A stretch of DNA of 64,000 bases, from assembly GCA_963070105.1 (NCBI GenBank), contig OY718805.1:744001-808000 (forward strand), written 5' to 3'. A program made the translations under genes and the position numbers. This document shows positions 12,625 to 25,143 of the stretch, piece by piece. The DNA is from Litomosoides sigmodontis (Eukaryota > Nematoda > Chromadorea > Rhabditida > Onchocercidae). The stretch's first letter is position 1; each line of letters starts with the position of its first letter. The notes beneath the pieces were generated by a model. The model was given only the letters and a program-made list of their open reading frames with translations, did no database searches and was not told where the DNA came from.

Positions 12625-15600
12625 CCATCAAATTTTGTAGTTACGTCTATTTCAAACATAACATTATATTGGTGTTTGAATTTTTATATTTTAGAAATAA
12701 CTACAAACATTCGTGCTTATCATAAAACTGGTATGTATTAGCCCTCAAATTTTATTGATTTCATTTTAACTTCCACTTGTCCAGCTGTTTTAGATGATAT
12801 TTTGTCCAAATGAATGCGATTTTTGTCGTTTCAATAAAGTCTTCAATAATTAATCGAAAAATTTTCATGCGAAATGAAAATTAACAGTGGATTTTAATGA
12901 AATTCAGCGAAACAAATTTATTATAAGCCTTGCTACCACAATAAACGTCATAAATTATCTCAGCATAATAGCCTACTTTATCAAATTTATTTAAATGGGT
13001 TAATTCGTCGTTCCATTCACTTTACTAACGACGTATCATTTTCAACATTGTCAGAATATTTTTCAAAAATGTTCTTTAGCACTTCGCCGGTCAATATAGT
13101 ACTTCTAATTTCACTATATTATTATTACCAGTATAGTAGCAATACTAATAACTGGAAATTGATAGTTTATTGAAAAATTCTATTTTATACTATTATTTGT
13201 TGTTTAGTGTTCAAATGCTCTGACTCGCCATTTTTTGAATAAACATTATTCTCCTCATTTTCATTAAAACCATTTGTTCTGACACAATTAATTAATTATT
13301 TCTACTATGTGACAATAACACTAATACATTTGAAATCACAGTGTCGTGCTATTTCTATGAAACTAACTTATACTTACACACCACTGCTGCGTACGATCTC
13401 TACTAGCATGAAATGCAATAACTGTCAAATACTAGACATATCGGTATTACGGCATCAATTCGAGCCGATATTGTATTGATAGTGTCATTTAAAAACGGAA
13501 TTTAAATTACAGAAAAAGTATTGCTCTAATGAAATGCCAACTACGGTGCACTGCCACACACCATAAACTGTTGCATACCATATGCTTCCACAATATACTG
13601 TAACGTTGCGTGCTTCATCCATGTAGCATTTACGTAGGATATTGATTACAATGATCATACTCAAATCAATTAAATTTCATATACTTGAAAACATCAAGCT
13701 GACAAAAAAAAGGATTTTCTAAGGCAACTCAAATGCAAGCATTTCATTGTTGCATCTTTCTCAATTTCATTTTTGAAATACAATTCTAAATGAGCTATTA
13801 CGCCATAAGCAAAAAAAAGAACAAGAAAATTAAAGGAAAATTTTTCAGTTAAAATAGCTAATTTAAACTTTTGTCAGATTACAAGAATAATTGATTCGAA
13901 AAAGGAATATTCAGAATGTTGTAAATCAAAGTGCAGTAGCATCGTTTACGGAAGTTGATTTTCCTCGATGACGCAAAGAGAAATCATCCTCAATTTAGCA
14001 AATTTCATTTGACAATGATAATTTAAAATGTTTTAAAAGAAAGCCCTTAAGGCAAGCCTTTTTCTGTTGCTGTACTGTAATTGCTGCCGCGTCGGAAATT
14101 TAATTCCGCTGATGAAGAGTGAATGAAAATTTGCTGAATGAAAATTTTACGTCGAATTTGCAAGATTTAACTGAAGTAATACTGCTTCGCAAGTAACTTG
14201 ATCCTTTCCTATAGGGTTGAACTTCATCACTGATTGGAACCTCTTCTGTATAAAAAATGAAATGAATGGGCAGCTTGAAAAAACAGTCCTGTAATATAAA
14301 ATAGCTATGGACATTTTATATTACAGGGCTACTTTGTCATGGCTCAAGCTACTTCTTCAATTATCATTTTCCTGTTCCAAACGGAATTTTGGAAAATTCT
14401 GATTTTCTTATCGAATTTGGGAACTAGCACGAGTTGGACAGTATTCAGTTGGCTAGTTCTGGACAACAGTAACGACCATCTCTTAAGGTGCACCACATGC
14501 TTTACCACTTGGAAAGGTTAGGTGTAGAAAAAACGTGAAAGACTTAATGCATGATTGCCACATTCATCAAGTTTCCAAGTCCATTTATCGTACGCATCTG
14601 AAGAGTACTCACGGAGTACATGTTTATTGCATTGCACGCGTCATTTGACAGTTCATGATTTCAATTATTTCGAAAACAGTTTGTGAAGAAATTATCGTTT
14701 GTAGTTAATGGCATTTAAAAGTGAGTGATATGCATTAGGTTGCGATGACGGAAGGATTAAAAGATGTTGGGAGAGAAGTGGGAAGAAAGTTTGGAGTAGA
14801 AAATTAATAGAAATTATAATTTGAAATCAAACAGATATTTTCGTCTTTTTTTGCCAGAGGCGAAGAAGCAAGGAAAAATGTTAGTATACAATAAATTAAC
14901 TTATTTGTTTCGCAAAATTTCCTACTATTTCGTTTACCACTTTCAAGGTTTGCAAAAATTCGGCTATTTCATCAGTTTCAGGAGGATCTCCACACACAGT
15001 GCGAAACATCCAGGACGCGAGATTATCACATTTAAATTATGTTCTTAACGAAATCATACGATTTATAATTTTACCATCAAAATTACTGCGGCTAAAAATA
15101 AATGTAAAAATTTCCATGTAATGTGCGTAATTGTGGTTCTCTGATTGTTGAAGAAGAATGCTGTAAATTTCAGAATAATTTGCAATTTTTTTTGAATTTA
15201 ATTGATAAGACAGTGGTCTTAATGAAATCGACAAGAACATAAAATTGTCCGACAAATTGAAGTCCATGAAGGAATGAAATAAATTTCAGGAGAAATTATA
15301 TGGCACAGTTGGCATTTAATGAAGTTGTTCATCCATCAATTGAGTCATTACGACAAATTGCAGCTTTGTTTCTTCCTACGCAATTGCTACCTTAAGATAT
15401 TATGCAAATCATAGAGGTATGATAAGTGGGTGCATGGAGAAGTGGAGCAATATATTTTGTGGGACATTTAATGAGTGAATTCGAAAAGGGAAATGGATCG
15501 AAGTAACGGTTAAATATGCGCACCCATCCGATATCCAATCTAATCACTAATAATTTAGCAAAAATGGGTTTAATGGCTTGAAGGAATTAAAAATTTATCG

Positions 15601-18600
15601 GAACTGTTTGGTGACTTGAAAGAGAAAGTGCAGAAGTGGGAAATGATCTAACGCTTTGGACGCAAATCGGCAGAGACACTAATTGCAGAGAAATTGAAGT
15701 GAAAAAAATTGTGAATTTAAGCAGAAATTGAACTGAGTAGATGAACTGAAAGTGATGAGGTCATTATTGGAAACGATCTACACGGTGGTACTGTAGATGA
15801 TTTGAAGTGGTTGTTGCAAATTTGAAATTTTTACCTCACAGACCATTTCAACTTCTCCTGTCGGCTATAAAAATTGAAGCATAATTAGAGGATAGGAAAG
15901 TGATTAGTATTTTTTTGAAATTTTTTATCCAAATCTCAGAGAATGCTAAAAAGGAATTAATTGAAGGCATTCAAATGATATGCAAAGAGACGAATGCCAT
16001 TCAAAGGCCACCATTCTAATATCGTTAGGGAAAAAAACTAAGGATTATCAAGAGATGATGATGATGATGATGACAGTCAAGTCATCATCGCTCTATAAAA
16101 CGTATTTATGTTGAACTTGGCAAGCACACGAGCAGATTGAAAATTCAATTTTGAGTATGTAAAATTGAACGGATGTGACATGACGAATGGTTGTGATGCT
16201 TATATCTTTAAAATTTTTCTTTTTCCTTGACGCCAGTGAAAAAGTTTGTACAACCTCGTCCCACTTCCCCGCTTAATTAAATAGATAATTAGGATGATGA
16301 CTGCCCGTTCATATTTATCACCTTCACCCTTCAACTTCTCCAAAATGATAAATAACAATAAATTGCTTCAGAATTCACGCAACGCTCCTTTCACGTACTC
16401 ATCCGAAAAGATAGCTTGAGATATGTGCTTGTGAATTCTTAGAAAAAGAAAGAATTTGGAAGGAAAATAAATTAAATTAATTTAGCTGTTTCACCTGCTA
16501 TCAGCAAACGTTAATTCATATCACACCTTTTCCTCTCTTTCCTTTAAATATTTTTATCAAAGAACAAAGTGCTACATTCGGTGGAAGTTGAAATGAACAG
16601 AACTGTTGCACTATCATTTCCATGGTTTCTATATTCCATCTATGAACTGATAAACTAAAAAACATTAACACAATTAATTGATAAGTGGCATCGTCACTCA
16701 TTTCACTTCTATTATCGCCATCACTATCACAATATATCCTTATCAAAAGATTATTTACCAAAATAAAACAATGATAACGAACTATCAAATTATATTATTA
16801 TTTTTGTGCGCTTTTGTGACTAAAATATGATAATGCCTGTTCTAAGGAGCGAAATTAAAAAGTATGAAAAGTAGAATGCTATGAAATGTGTAATTTGAAA
16901 ATTTGCTATGACAGTTTGTGAAGTGAAAAAGAAAATGACAGGGAAATTTCCCGTTTCCCTTTTTCTGCTTCTTATTGCTTCATAGAATATATTCGCTTAA
17001 TCAATAAGAAGAAATTAGCAAAAATTACAATTTTTCAGTAGAAGGTGTTCTGGTAAAAAATTGTAGCTTTTTCTGAAGGCTTAAAAGAGCCGCCTTAAAT
17101 ATTAAAGCCAGAATTCCTCTCAGTGGTAATTCGCATAATAAAATGCACAAAGGAAAAGTAAATCTTTTAATGAAACCGAAATTGAACTGCTCATCCTTCA
17201 GCTTGCGTCTTTCGGAAGGAAAATTGGAGCGAATTTCTGGACGTGTCACTTATTGTTACTGCTACTGCATGAGTCACATTATTTTATGGTTTGCTGTACA
17301 ACGCAGCACAACGTTAAAACGTTTCCATCCATTTTAGCACGAAGAGATGATGATTATGCCGTAACTGTTAAAATTCACAATAATCTACCGTCGTTTCATC
17401 ATTTTGTAAAATGTTGGTCGATCTCATTGATGCATATTACTCATACCATCAATCAGATATGATCGAACTTATCTAAATCATTTATTGAAAGTCAAATTAA
17501 GTCATTTACGAAAAAGTACATTTCAAGAAACTGCAATAAACCTTCTATGCCGTCGAATTCTATGATCTATTCATCATCACTTCTTAAATGTTTCATAAAT
17601 GAGTAAGCTAGAGGAGACAAATGAAGAGAGAAAGGGGAAATAAAGCTGAAAAACGCAAAAATTTTTATCGGCTTCTAGCAAGAAGGGATGAAAAAAACAG
17701 ATGGATTAAATTCTCTTTGTTTTGAAATTTCACAATTTTTCTTTAATTTTATTATCAGGAAATTAATAGAAGCTAATTATCAATCATCGGGACGAAGTAG
17801 CTTTATTTTAAATGCTTTTCAATAAGTTATTGAATAAGGAAAGAGTACAATTTTCCAATTTTAAAGCGAACGTTGGAAGAATTAAATCTTCAGGCATGCA
17901 TATCTGAGTTTCGCCTTTCGTCAAGATTTCTTACTTTTCGCTTCTTCCCAATTTTAGTGGTACAAACTCTCGGATCGCTTGGCTGATCGACCGAATGATA
18001 AAAGGTTTTTCGTATTCAATGAATACTAATAAAGCTCCGGTTGTCAGTAAATTTCATAAGCTTAATTGCTGCCGATAGATTTTACTGCATCTTACCTCTT
18101 AAATTTATTCTTTGAAGCTAAAATGTTTGAGTAATTGGAAATTGTTGGCTTTCGAAAGTGCACGACACTCCACCCATCACAAAACTCAATAATCCGCAAA
18201 ATACGGGAAATTAAATGTTTGGAACCATTAGCTCTCCAAAATGTGCTTCCCTCAATTAACTTTGCTTTCTCCTTCGCTATCGGATGGCATGGAAACACCA
18301 AGACGGTTCGAATCAAAACTTTAAATCGTAATTAACATGACAGAGGGAAATAGAAAAACTAAGGGAAGATGAGTAACGACTTACTTGAGTTTTAGACCTT
18401 TTCCTTTTCCTCAGTTATTATTACTGAAATACGTATACGACCCTAGAAGTTAGAACGCAAGAAAAGATCGAAAGTGTAACTTTTCCAATGCACATTATTA
18501 GGTCAAACGTGACGATGAAAGATGAAACTGCCGGATATAAATGATACGATCAAATTTATAATAAAATATTTCTCAATTTCTTTCCACATTTGCCAATTTC

Positions 18601-19471
18601 AGAAAATAAAACCAGCAAGGCATTTATAAAATTTTCAGATTTAATATCATAGTGCATGAATAATTGAACAATTCTGCAGTGGCCATAGAAGAATGCTACC
18701 GAAAATGAATTTGAAGAACTAAAACGAAAAAGATTGGGAAAGAATACTGTCAGACTTCCTGCAATCCAAAATTCACACGTCAACCACGGTACAAACAAAC
18801 AAAACACATTGTCAAAAAACTTGTGGTTGAAACTGTAAGTATCAATAAGTTATAAATATCGATTATATACGGGTGCCAATCAATTGTCGAGCAACCGATT
18901 GGCTGTAGATGGGAGAGAAAGTGTAAAATAGACAGGGTGGTAAACAAAAGAAAAGAGGAAGTTTCTTTAAGATATGGAAGCAGCACAGGTTGTCCAGTTA
19001 TTTGAAACTTGGGTTTAATGTTAAAATCGCACATAGGGTTGGTTATCACACACCACACCAGTATTCCGAATCCTCAAGAAATATCTTTTTTCATTTCGCG
19101 TCCCACCTTTGGCATTGTAACCGTATTTTCAGATGGGTTTTCTTTTGAAATGGTGGAAGCTTTTTTTGATCGTGAGTGTTGCAGATGATTACTAAACGAT
19201 ATGAGCTACTCATTCCTCGCAACCTCTGTCTCCCTTAAGTCATATTTCCAAGTCTTACCCATCTCAGAAAACCATTTTCAGTAATGCATCAATCATTGGG
19301 AGGAAGTACCCACAAATTTCTCGCGGTTTTCAAATGCAGCTTTTGTTCTTAGCAAAATTGAATCTGTAACAGTTGAAATAGAGATCTTTGAATGAAAATT
19401 TTCTTTGTTAAAATTCAGCTTTGGAGGAAAACCTAAAACGTTCACGTCGCCAATCATTGTTTGGTTCTTGA
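12625..19471. other. Gene desert, no supported gene
   Basis: Nearly 7 kb of A+T-rich sequence. Open frames are short, lack family motifs and overlap on opposite strands, as expected by chance. Notable items are a near-perfect hairpin at 14285-14330 and a (GAT)n tract at about 16056-16073. Confidence 0.5.
14285..14330. repeat. 18-bp stem, 10-base loop inverted repeat
   Basis: The arm CCTGTAATATAAAAT (14288-14302) is followed by the loop AGCTATGGAC and the exact reverse complement ATTTTATATTACAGG (14313-14327). The stem extends outward by three more pairs (A-T, G-C and one T-G mismatch in DNA, a G-U pair in RNA). No gene is nearby. Confidence 0.9.
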
Positions 19472-22400
19472 ATGGGAAAAAATGTAAGTTATGTATGCTG
19501 CGGATATAATTCCTTATTGAAACCACACAGTATTGATGTTACTTTCATTGGAGGTGCATTACGATCATTACGTATGTGTCATTAATATACTTGTACTCCG
19601 TCTTATATTACAGTGGTATAGCTGATAGTATTTATCAGGTTTTTATTATTCATGTGATGTGTTGCTCGGTAATTTACAATCAGTGCTATTACAGCATGAT
19701 TTGCTAGAATTCTATCAAGTGTAATCTGAGCCGGAGCATATGCATTTTAAACTCAGTTTTCTTTTACAGAATAATAAAGCAAGGAAACGTAAACACGACG
19801 AGATAGATGCGCTTGATGAAATGCCAGAAAACATCAGTTTTCATATTAAAAATGGTTTGATTTTTTTGTGCATGTTTTTTGTGTATTTTTTAAAATATTT
19901 TGTTTTTATATAAAATCCTTTCGAATATTTGTCTATGTGCTTTTTATCATCCTTCCCGCAGTTCTTTTATTCTGCGCAAAGTAATGAAGGTAGCTGTGCA
20001 AATAATATCATTAATAGGCGCTGGTTTATTTATTTTTTGAACTGATTATCTCTTGGCTTCGATTTTGCAGGCATTCGATATTTAGACCCCTACTGGAGTG
20101 TTTATCGCACATGGGCTAAGGGTCGATGGGTTGGACGTCGACTGATCGATGTTTTTGCAGAGGAATTCGTTACATTGAGTCCTCATTACCCTGTAAATTC
20201 GTATTTCTATCTCTTCGAAATTTTGTCGAAATTCCAAGTCTTACCGCTTGTATCTATGATTTCAAATTTCCACTTTACATATTGATTCTAATATACACAA
20301 TTTATCGCAGGCGGCAGCATGTAAATTAGGTCGTATTTGGGTAAATTGCAATCAGATGACGAATGTTGATTATATCATACAACATAACGATTCTATTGAG
20401 CATATCGGTCATCGCCACGAGCATCCCATTTTGGACCATTACATTAAAGTGATTAATAACGACAATAATATCTTGGTGGTTGATAAGCCACCAAGTTTAC
20501 CGGTACATCCATGCGGTAGGTATAGTGTGCATACAGTGTTGGGTATGTTGCGGGAACAGCGAGGTCTTCGTAATCTTAGAGGTAAGTGCCCATGTGTATT
20601 TTGGGATTGCACCACTGTCACTTACCAAAAAAAACTAATCATTGAGTTCATTTTTTGGATTCATAAATATATTTGATATGTTTCAATATATATTCGGAAC
20701 ACATATTGAACTTCCATACTTAACAAATTTGTTTTACAGTTGTACATAGGTTGGATAGGACAACATCTGGTGTGTTGCTGTTTGCTAGAAATGCTGAAAC
20801 GGATGTGAAAGTAAATATTTGCCTTTCAATTCGTGACAAAACTTAGTTCACACTGTTCTGTTTTAACTTGTCAATATATTTCTACAACATGACATTAGCA
20901 GTCTTATAAATGGAATGATAAGTTGAAAGTGCGTTGAGAACTACAATTTTGGATGGAGTTGGATGTGGCTAAAATCGATGAACTACTAGATTACAAGATG
21001 ATAGAAAAATATCATGTTATACACAATTTTCGAAATACTTGAAATATTTAGGTGGATTAGTTCACGAAATTTTTGTAGCTTCTAAACTGGTGATCGCTTT
21101 CAAGAATTTTTTTAACCGCTTAAAAAGTAATTTTTTAGCTAAAAAAGATGTTACGTGTCGGTGAAATGTGGCATAAAGAATATCTTTGTAAAGTGGAAGG
21201 TGTCTTCCCAGCGTAAGTAAACCGTCTCTTTATCTTTTTATTTTTTAATTTTCTGCATTAGAAAACTGACGAGTCATCTAAAATTGGAATAAGAACAGCC
21301 TTCGCTTTACAATTAATGAGCTAAAGCATGCTTCTGCGAGTCGATGGATCTTCTTGAAGTGCAGTGCTCTTACTTCAATAGGTCTTCTAAGTTCATTACA
21401 TTAGGAAAAATTAATATAGTGTTTCTTTTAACGCATGGCTTTATTAAATATATGATATATATATATATTAATATATCAATAATGTATATATTATTGATAC
21501 ATATATGTGATGTTTTGAACTTTTATTAACATCTGTCCAATATTATGGTCGAGAAATTTGGAGTATGTATCACTTTGGAACCCGTTGTTGCTTATAATAA
21601 AAAAGTTCAAAAAGTTATAATAAGTTTCAAAATTGCAGCTAAACTACTCACGGTTTTCAGATCGAGTTATTCATATTACAATTTTAATTTTTTTTAAAGA
21701 GATAGAGAGATTATTTGTGATCGTCCCATCGGACCTCTTGTTGTTTCGATGGGCATTCAATGCATTCGTGATGACGGTAAACATGCCCGAAGCCGTTTCT
21801 TGCGTTTATGGACGGATGGTCAAACATCGGTCGTCCGATGCATGTTAGAAACTGGTCGTACCCATCAAATTCGTGTTCACTTGCAATATTTAGGTTAGGA
21901 ATAAAATTAAAGTTGCGTCTAACAGAGTAAGTAACGTTTTGAAATGGCTTAAAACGTGGTTATTACGCTGTTTTTTTTTTGGTACTATTTACATGCTGTA
22001 TACTTTCCGTTACTAATCTCTGGTTTTGACTAACCTTATTTACAGTGTATGATCTTCATTCATATGTTATTTCTTTCAGGTTATCCAATAGTGGACGATT
22101 ATATTTACAATACTGTTGCTTGGGGTAAAGCAAAAGGCAAGGATGGAAATTATGGGAAGTCACTGGAACAGGTAGAGGAAAAAAGATTTGAAAAACGTAG
22201 ATAGGAAAAGTAGGGCTAAACTACCACCTCTATCTGTTTCTAAACTCTTCTAATAACTTAAAATTTTATAATATATATGTTGAAGAAATACGTCTTACGC
22301 AAAACTTAAATGTGTCCATGGATTTTAACTCATTTTTTCTCAGTTCTTGTCTTTCCAGCTTCAAAAAGACGTTCTTGAAGAGCATAAAGCGTCCAGCTGG

Positions 22401-22845
22401 CACGAACACGTAGACCCTGAATATGAGATCAGAATGCAAAGAATTGCTGAAGGAGAGGTGATTTCAAAACTGATAGAAGTTATTTGTAATAGAACGTATT
22501 AAACTTGTTAATTCCTTAATGCTATTTTTGTTTAGTCTGGTTCATGAGCTCAGTAACTCTATGGATTTCTTTCTTAATTTTTACTCAAAATTGCAATAAA
22601 GTACAGAAAAGCAAAAATTAGTTATATAATCGGTTAATCAGTTCTAGGTACAACCCGAGTCTGAAGGACTAGACATAAAAGTGCGCCAAGAATATGATCC
22701 CATATGTGTGAATTGCAACGTGAAAAAGAAAGACATCACTCCTGAACATATGATGCTACACTTACATTGCCTCAAATACCAGACTAGTGAATGGTCCTAC
22801 TCCAGTGAGATGCCAAACTGGGCTATTAAGCCAAATGACATCTGA
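19472..22845 (+). CDS. RPUSD2-type RNA pseudouridine synthase (RluA family)
   Basis: Converts uridine to pseudouridine in RNA. Ten exons (19472-19483, 19770-19854, 20071-20192, 20311-20581, 20740-20810, 21139-21212, 21700-21893, 22080-22171, 22359-22457, 22648-22845) close in phase to 405 residues. The N-terminus is basic (MGKNNNKARKRK), followed by an S4-like region (KGRWVGRRL). The substrate loop is VVDKPPSLPVHPCGRY. The catalytic motif HRLDRTTSG holds the family's essential Asp near residue 169, and RTHQIRVHLQ comes later. The C-terminal tail has Cys-x2-Cys and a His/Cys cluster (CVNCN, HLHC) like animal RPUSD2 proteins, which supports RPUSD2 over RPUSD1/3/4. The tiny first exon (12 bases, then GTAAGT) was chosen because it alone supplies an ATG in phase. 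RNA target not deducible. Confidence 0.92.
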
Positions 22846-23597
22846 GACTCAAGGCAAGAGACAGGAGATTCTTCGGAAAGTAGATATACAGTCATAATTG
22901 ATTTGATTTTGTTGCGTGTTGGTTAGCAAAATACCACCGCTTCTTTCTGGACGTCGTTCATTTAAAAGCAGTTTCTTTTAAAGAGTAAACTACTGAATAT
23001 TAACGACCATGTTTCCCATAGGGAATTAACAAAAAAAAGAAAATATCTCTATGAGATGATAAGGATTGCATAAATTAGCATTAAAGATCGACACCAAGTT
23101 TTCACGTAAGGAAAAGAAGTGGAAAAGATTGAAAAAATCGAAAAAAACATAGGAATATCATAGATTATTAATGAAATCACAATACAGACTTCAACAAGGT
23201 AACATATATATCAACATGGCAAAGCTTTCCAATGGCATCAATTCTTTCAAATAAAACTAACGTTATGTTTTAGGGGTTATTCGACTTTTTATTCCTGTTA
23301 AGAAAGTGCGAGTTTCATAGATTTTTAACAGGTGAGCATTATCAACAATATAGATTCATGGTTTTCTTCTAAGCAATGAAAACAAGTTTTGTAATAATCA
23401 TAACGTGAACATTGTATAGTATTATTAGGTTAAACATAAAGTTAAGAATAATCAGGACTAAATATGAAGTTAACTAAGCAATTCGCGAGAATAATGAAGA
23501 GTGATACTACAAATTTTTTAAAAATTATAACGGAACACAAGACATGTAAAGATAGAATGAAAGAACTAATGAATAAATAACTAGCTTTTCGACATTC
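22846..23597. other. Short intergenic gap between convergent genes
   Basis: 3' flanks of the pseudouridine synthase gene and the UMP-CMP kinase gene. An AATAAA-like sequence lies near 23250 on the plus strand. Nothing else was seen. Confidence 0.5.
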
Positions 23598-25143
23598 TTA
23601 AATACCAAAGTTTTGGAAAATTTTTTTCACTTCTTCGTAAACCTGAAATATGGAAAAACAGTACTTTATTAAATTAATAGATTTCTGAGTTTGTTGGAGA
23701 TAATTAATTAACTGCGCTCTAAAATCGTTTCGTAAGACAAAAATAGTGAACTCGGAAGTGATGGGTGATTGGGAAGAGAATATTTTTTAATTTCGAGACA
23801 TTCCTCAAAATGTTTCCTACAACCAAAGCATTTTAAAAGCGATCTCTCGCCTTCGTCGACCACAAATTTGTTCCTAAAATATAAAAATTATTTAATTATT
23901 GTTCGTTTGGAAAAATACCTCCTCTGGTGGTGCCGTTGCTGATACTTGCCATACAAGATTTTTTGACTTGTAGTGCTCTATAATCGGTATAGTTTGTGTA
24001 TGGTATGTCTTGATCCTTTTATGTAGCGACTCCTCATTGTCATCGGAACGCCCTTCATTTCGATTCAAGCATCTTTTTACACAGATCTGAAAATTTGGTG
24101 CTTGTGTTCCCCGAAAAAATCATGGAATAAATAGAATCATTTATACACGTATGACCTTAAAAACTAAGAAAGAGTGTTGGGACTAATAACGCAAGATACG
24201 TACATCATCTGGACAGTGCAGATATAAAATGAATAGAACTTTTGCTTTCGATATCATCATACGTTCCCATCCTTCTACATTATTTTGATTCCGCGGAAAA
24301 CCATCAATTAAGAACGCTTTTGCAGACGATGATGCATTCATTGCCTTAAAAGAATAAGATAAACACTTTTGATTTCAAAATTATGCATTTAATAATATTC
24401 CAATCTCATAGTTTACTTACATCCGTTGTTTTCGTATGTAATATGCCACATCATTTAATTTTTCTATTTGAAATCCAACCCAAATTGAAATGCCGAAATA
24501 TATTTCTAAAACCCTAAGCAGCTATTAAACTATTACTGAAAATCTGAAGTTGCGGATAATAAATTATATTGGATATAATAAATTACGAATAAGGAAAACT
24601 ACAATTTATAAAAAACAAAACTAAGAAAGCAAGTCGGCAAATTGTTACTTGATGCGACAAGCGTTTACCGAAATAACTTACATTTTCGAGGAGTTTACAA
24701 GTAATTTCAACCGGAACAATAGTGCCATTGCGAATATGTGTTTCAATAATTTGGCCATATGGAGAACCTTCACGTTTTCGTTCAGTCCGCAGCAATTCGC
24801 CGGCACTCAAATGTTTCAAACCAAGGTTCTGCAATAGATTCCTTTTAACTGGAAATTTTTATTACATTCAACAAGCTACCGTCTTATCCATTGTTTAAAA
24901 CATCGGTATGCAAAAAAATTTTTGTGATGCTTGAACAGACTCAAAGTATTCTTCGGCCGTCACAGGTTCTTCAATATACAGACCAGAAGGAATCCCATGC
25001 CTCATCATATTTTATTTCCATGTTATATGTTCTGAGAGTAAAAATAAGTCAACCTTTTCTAATTTCAAGCATTGCGTTCCTTTACCACATCCTGGAGGCC
25101 CTATAACAAAGATCACTTTCGGTAATTCGCGAAAAGCTGGCAT
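23598..25143 (-). CDS. UMP-CMP kinase
   Basis: Cytosolic nucleoside monophosphate kinase that phosphorylates UMP, CMP and dCMP with ATP, a step in pyrimidine nucleotide synthesis and salvage. Five exons (25143-25054, 24828-24682, 24344-24204, 24086-23919, 23642-23598) join in phase to 196 residues, the same length as animal UMP-CMP kinases. The P-loop GPPGCGKGTQ is at residues 15-24. The NMP-binding region has HLSAGELLR and VPVEITCKLLEN. FLIDGFPRNQNN follows, and the lid has RCLNRNEGRSDDNEES. HLSAGELLR with the short lid separates it from adenylate kinase. The start ATG is 23 bases behind a TTTCTGCAG acceptor, so the message may be trans-spliced. All catalytic arginines expected from the family appear present. 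Confidence 0.95.

Noticed and set aside
12625..19471. Search for tRNA, snRNA or spliced-leader genes in the desert
   Set aside because: No cloverleaf with A/B boxes, Sm site with stems, or known leader sequence was recognised by eye; a covariance-model scan would be needed to exclude them.
21440..21505. TA-rich palindrome (ATCAATAAT...ATTATTGAT)
   Set aside because: Simple A+T-rich repeat within an intron of the pseudouridine synthase gene; no sign of function.
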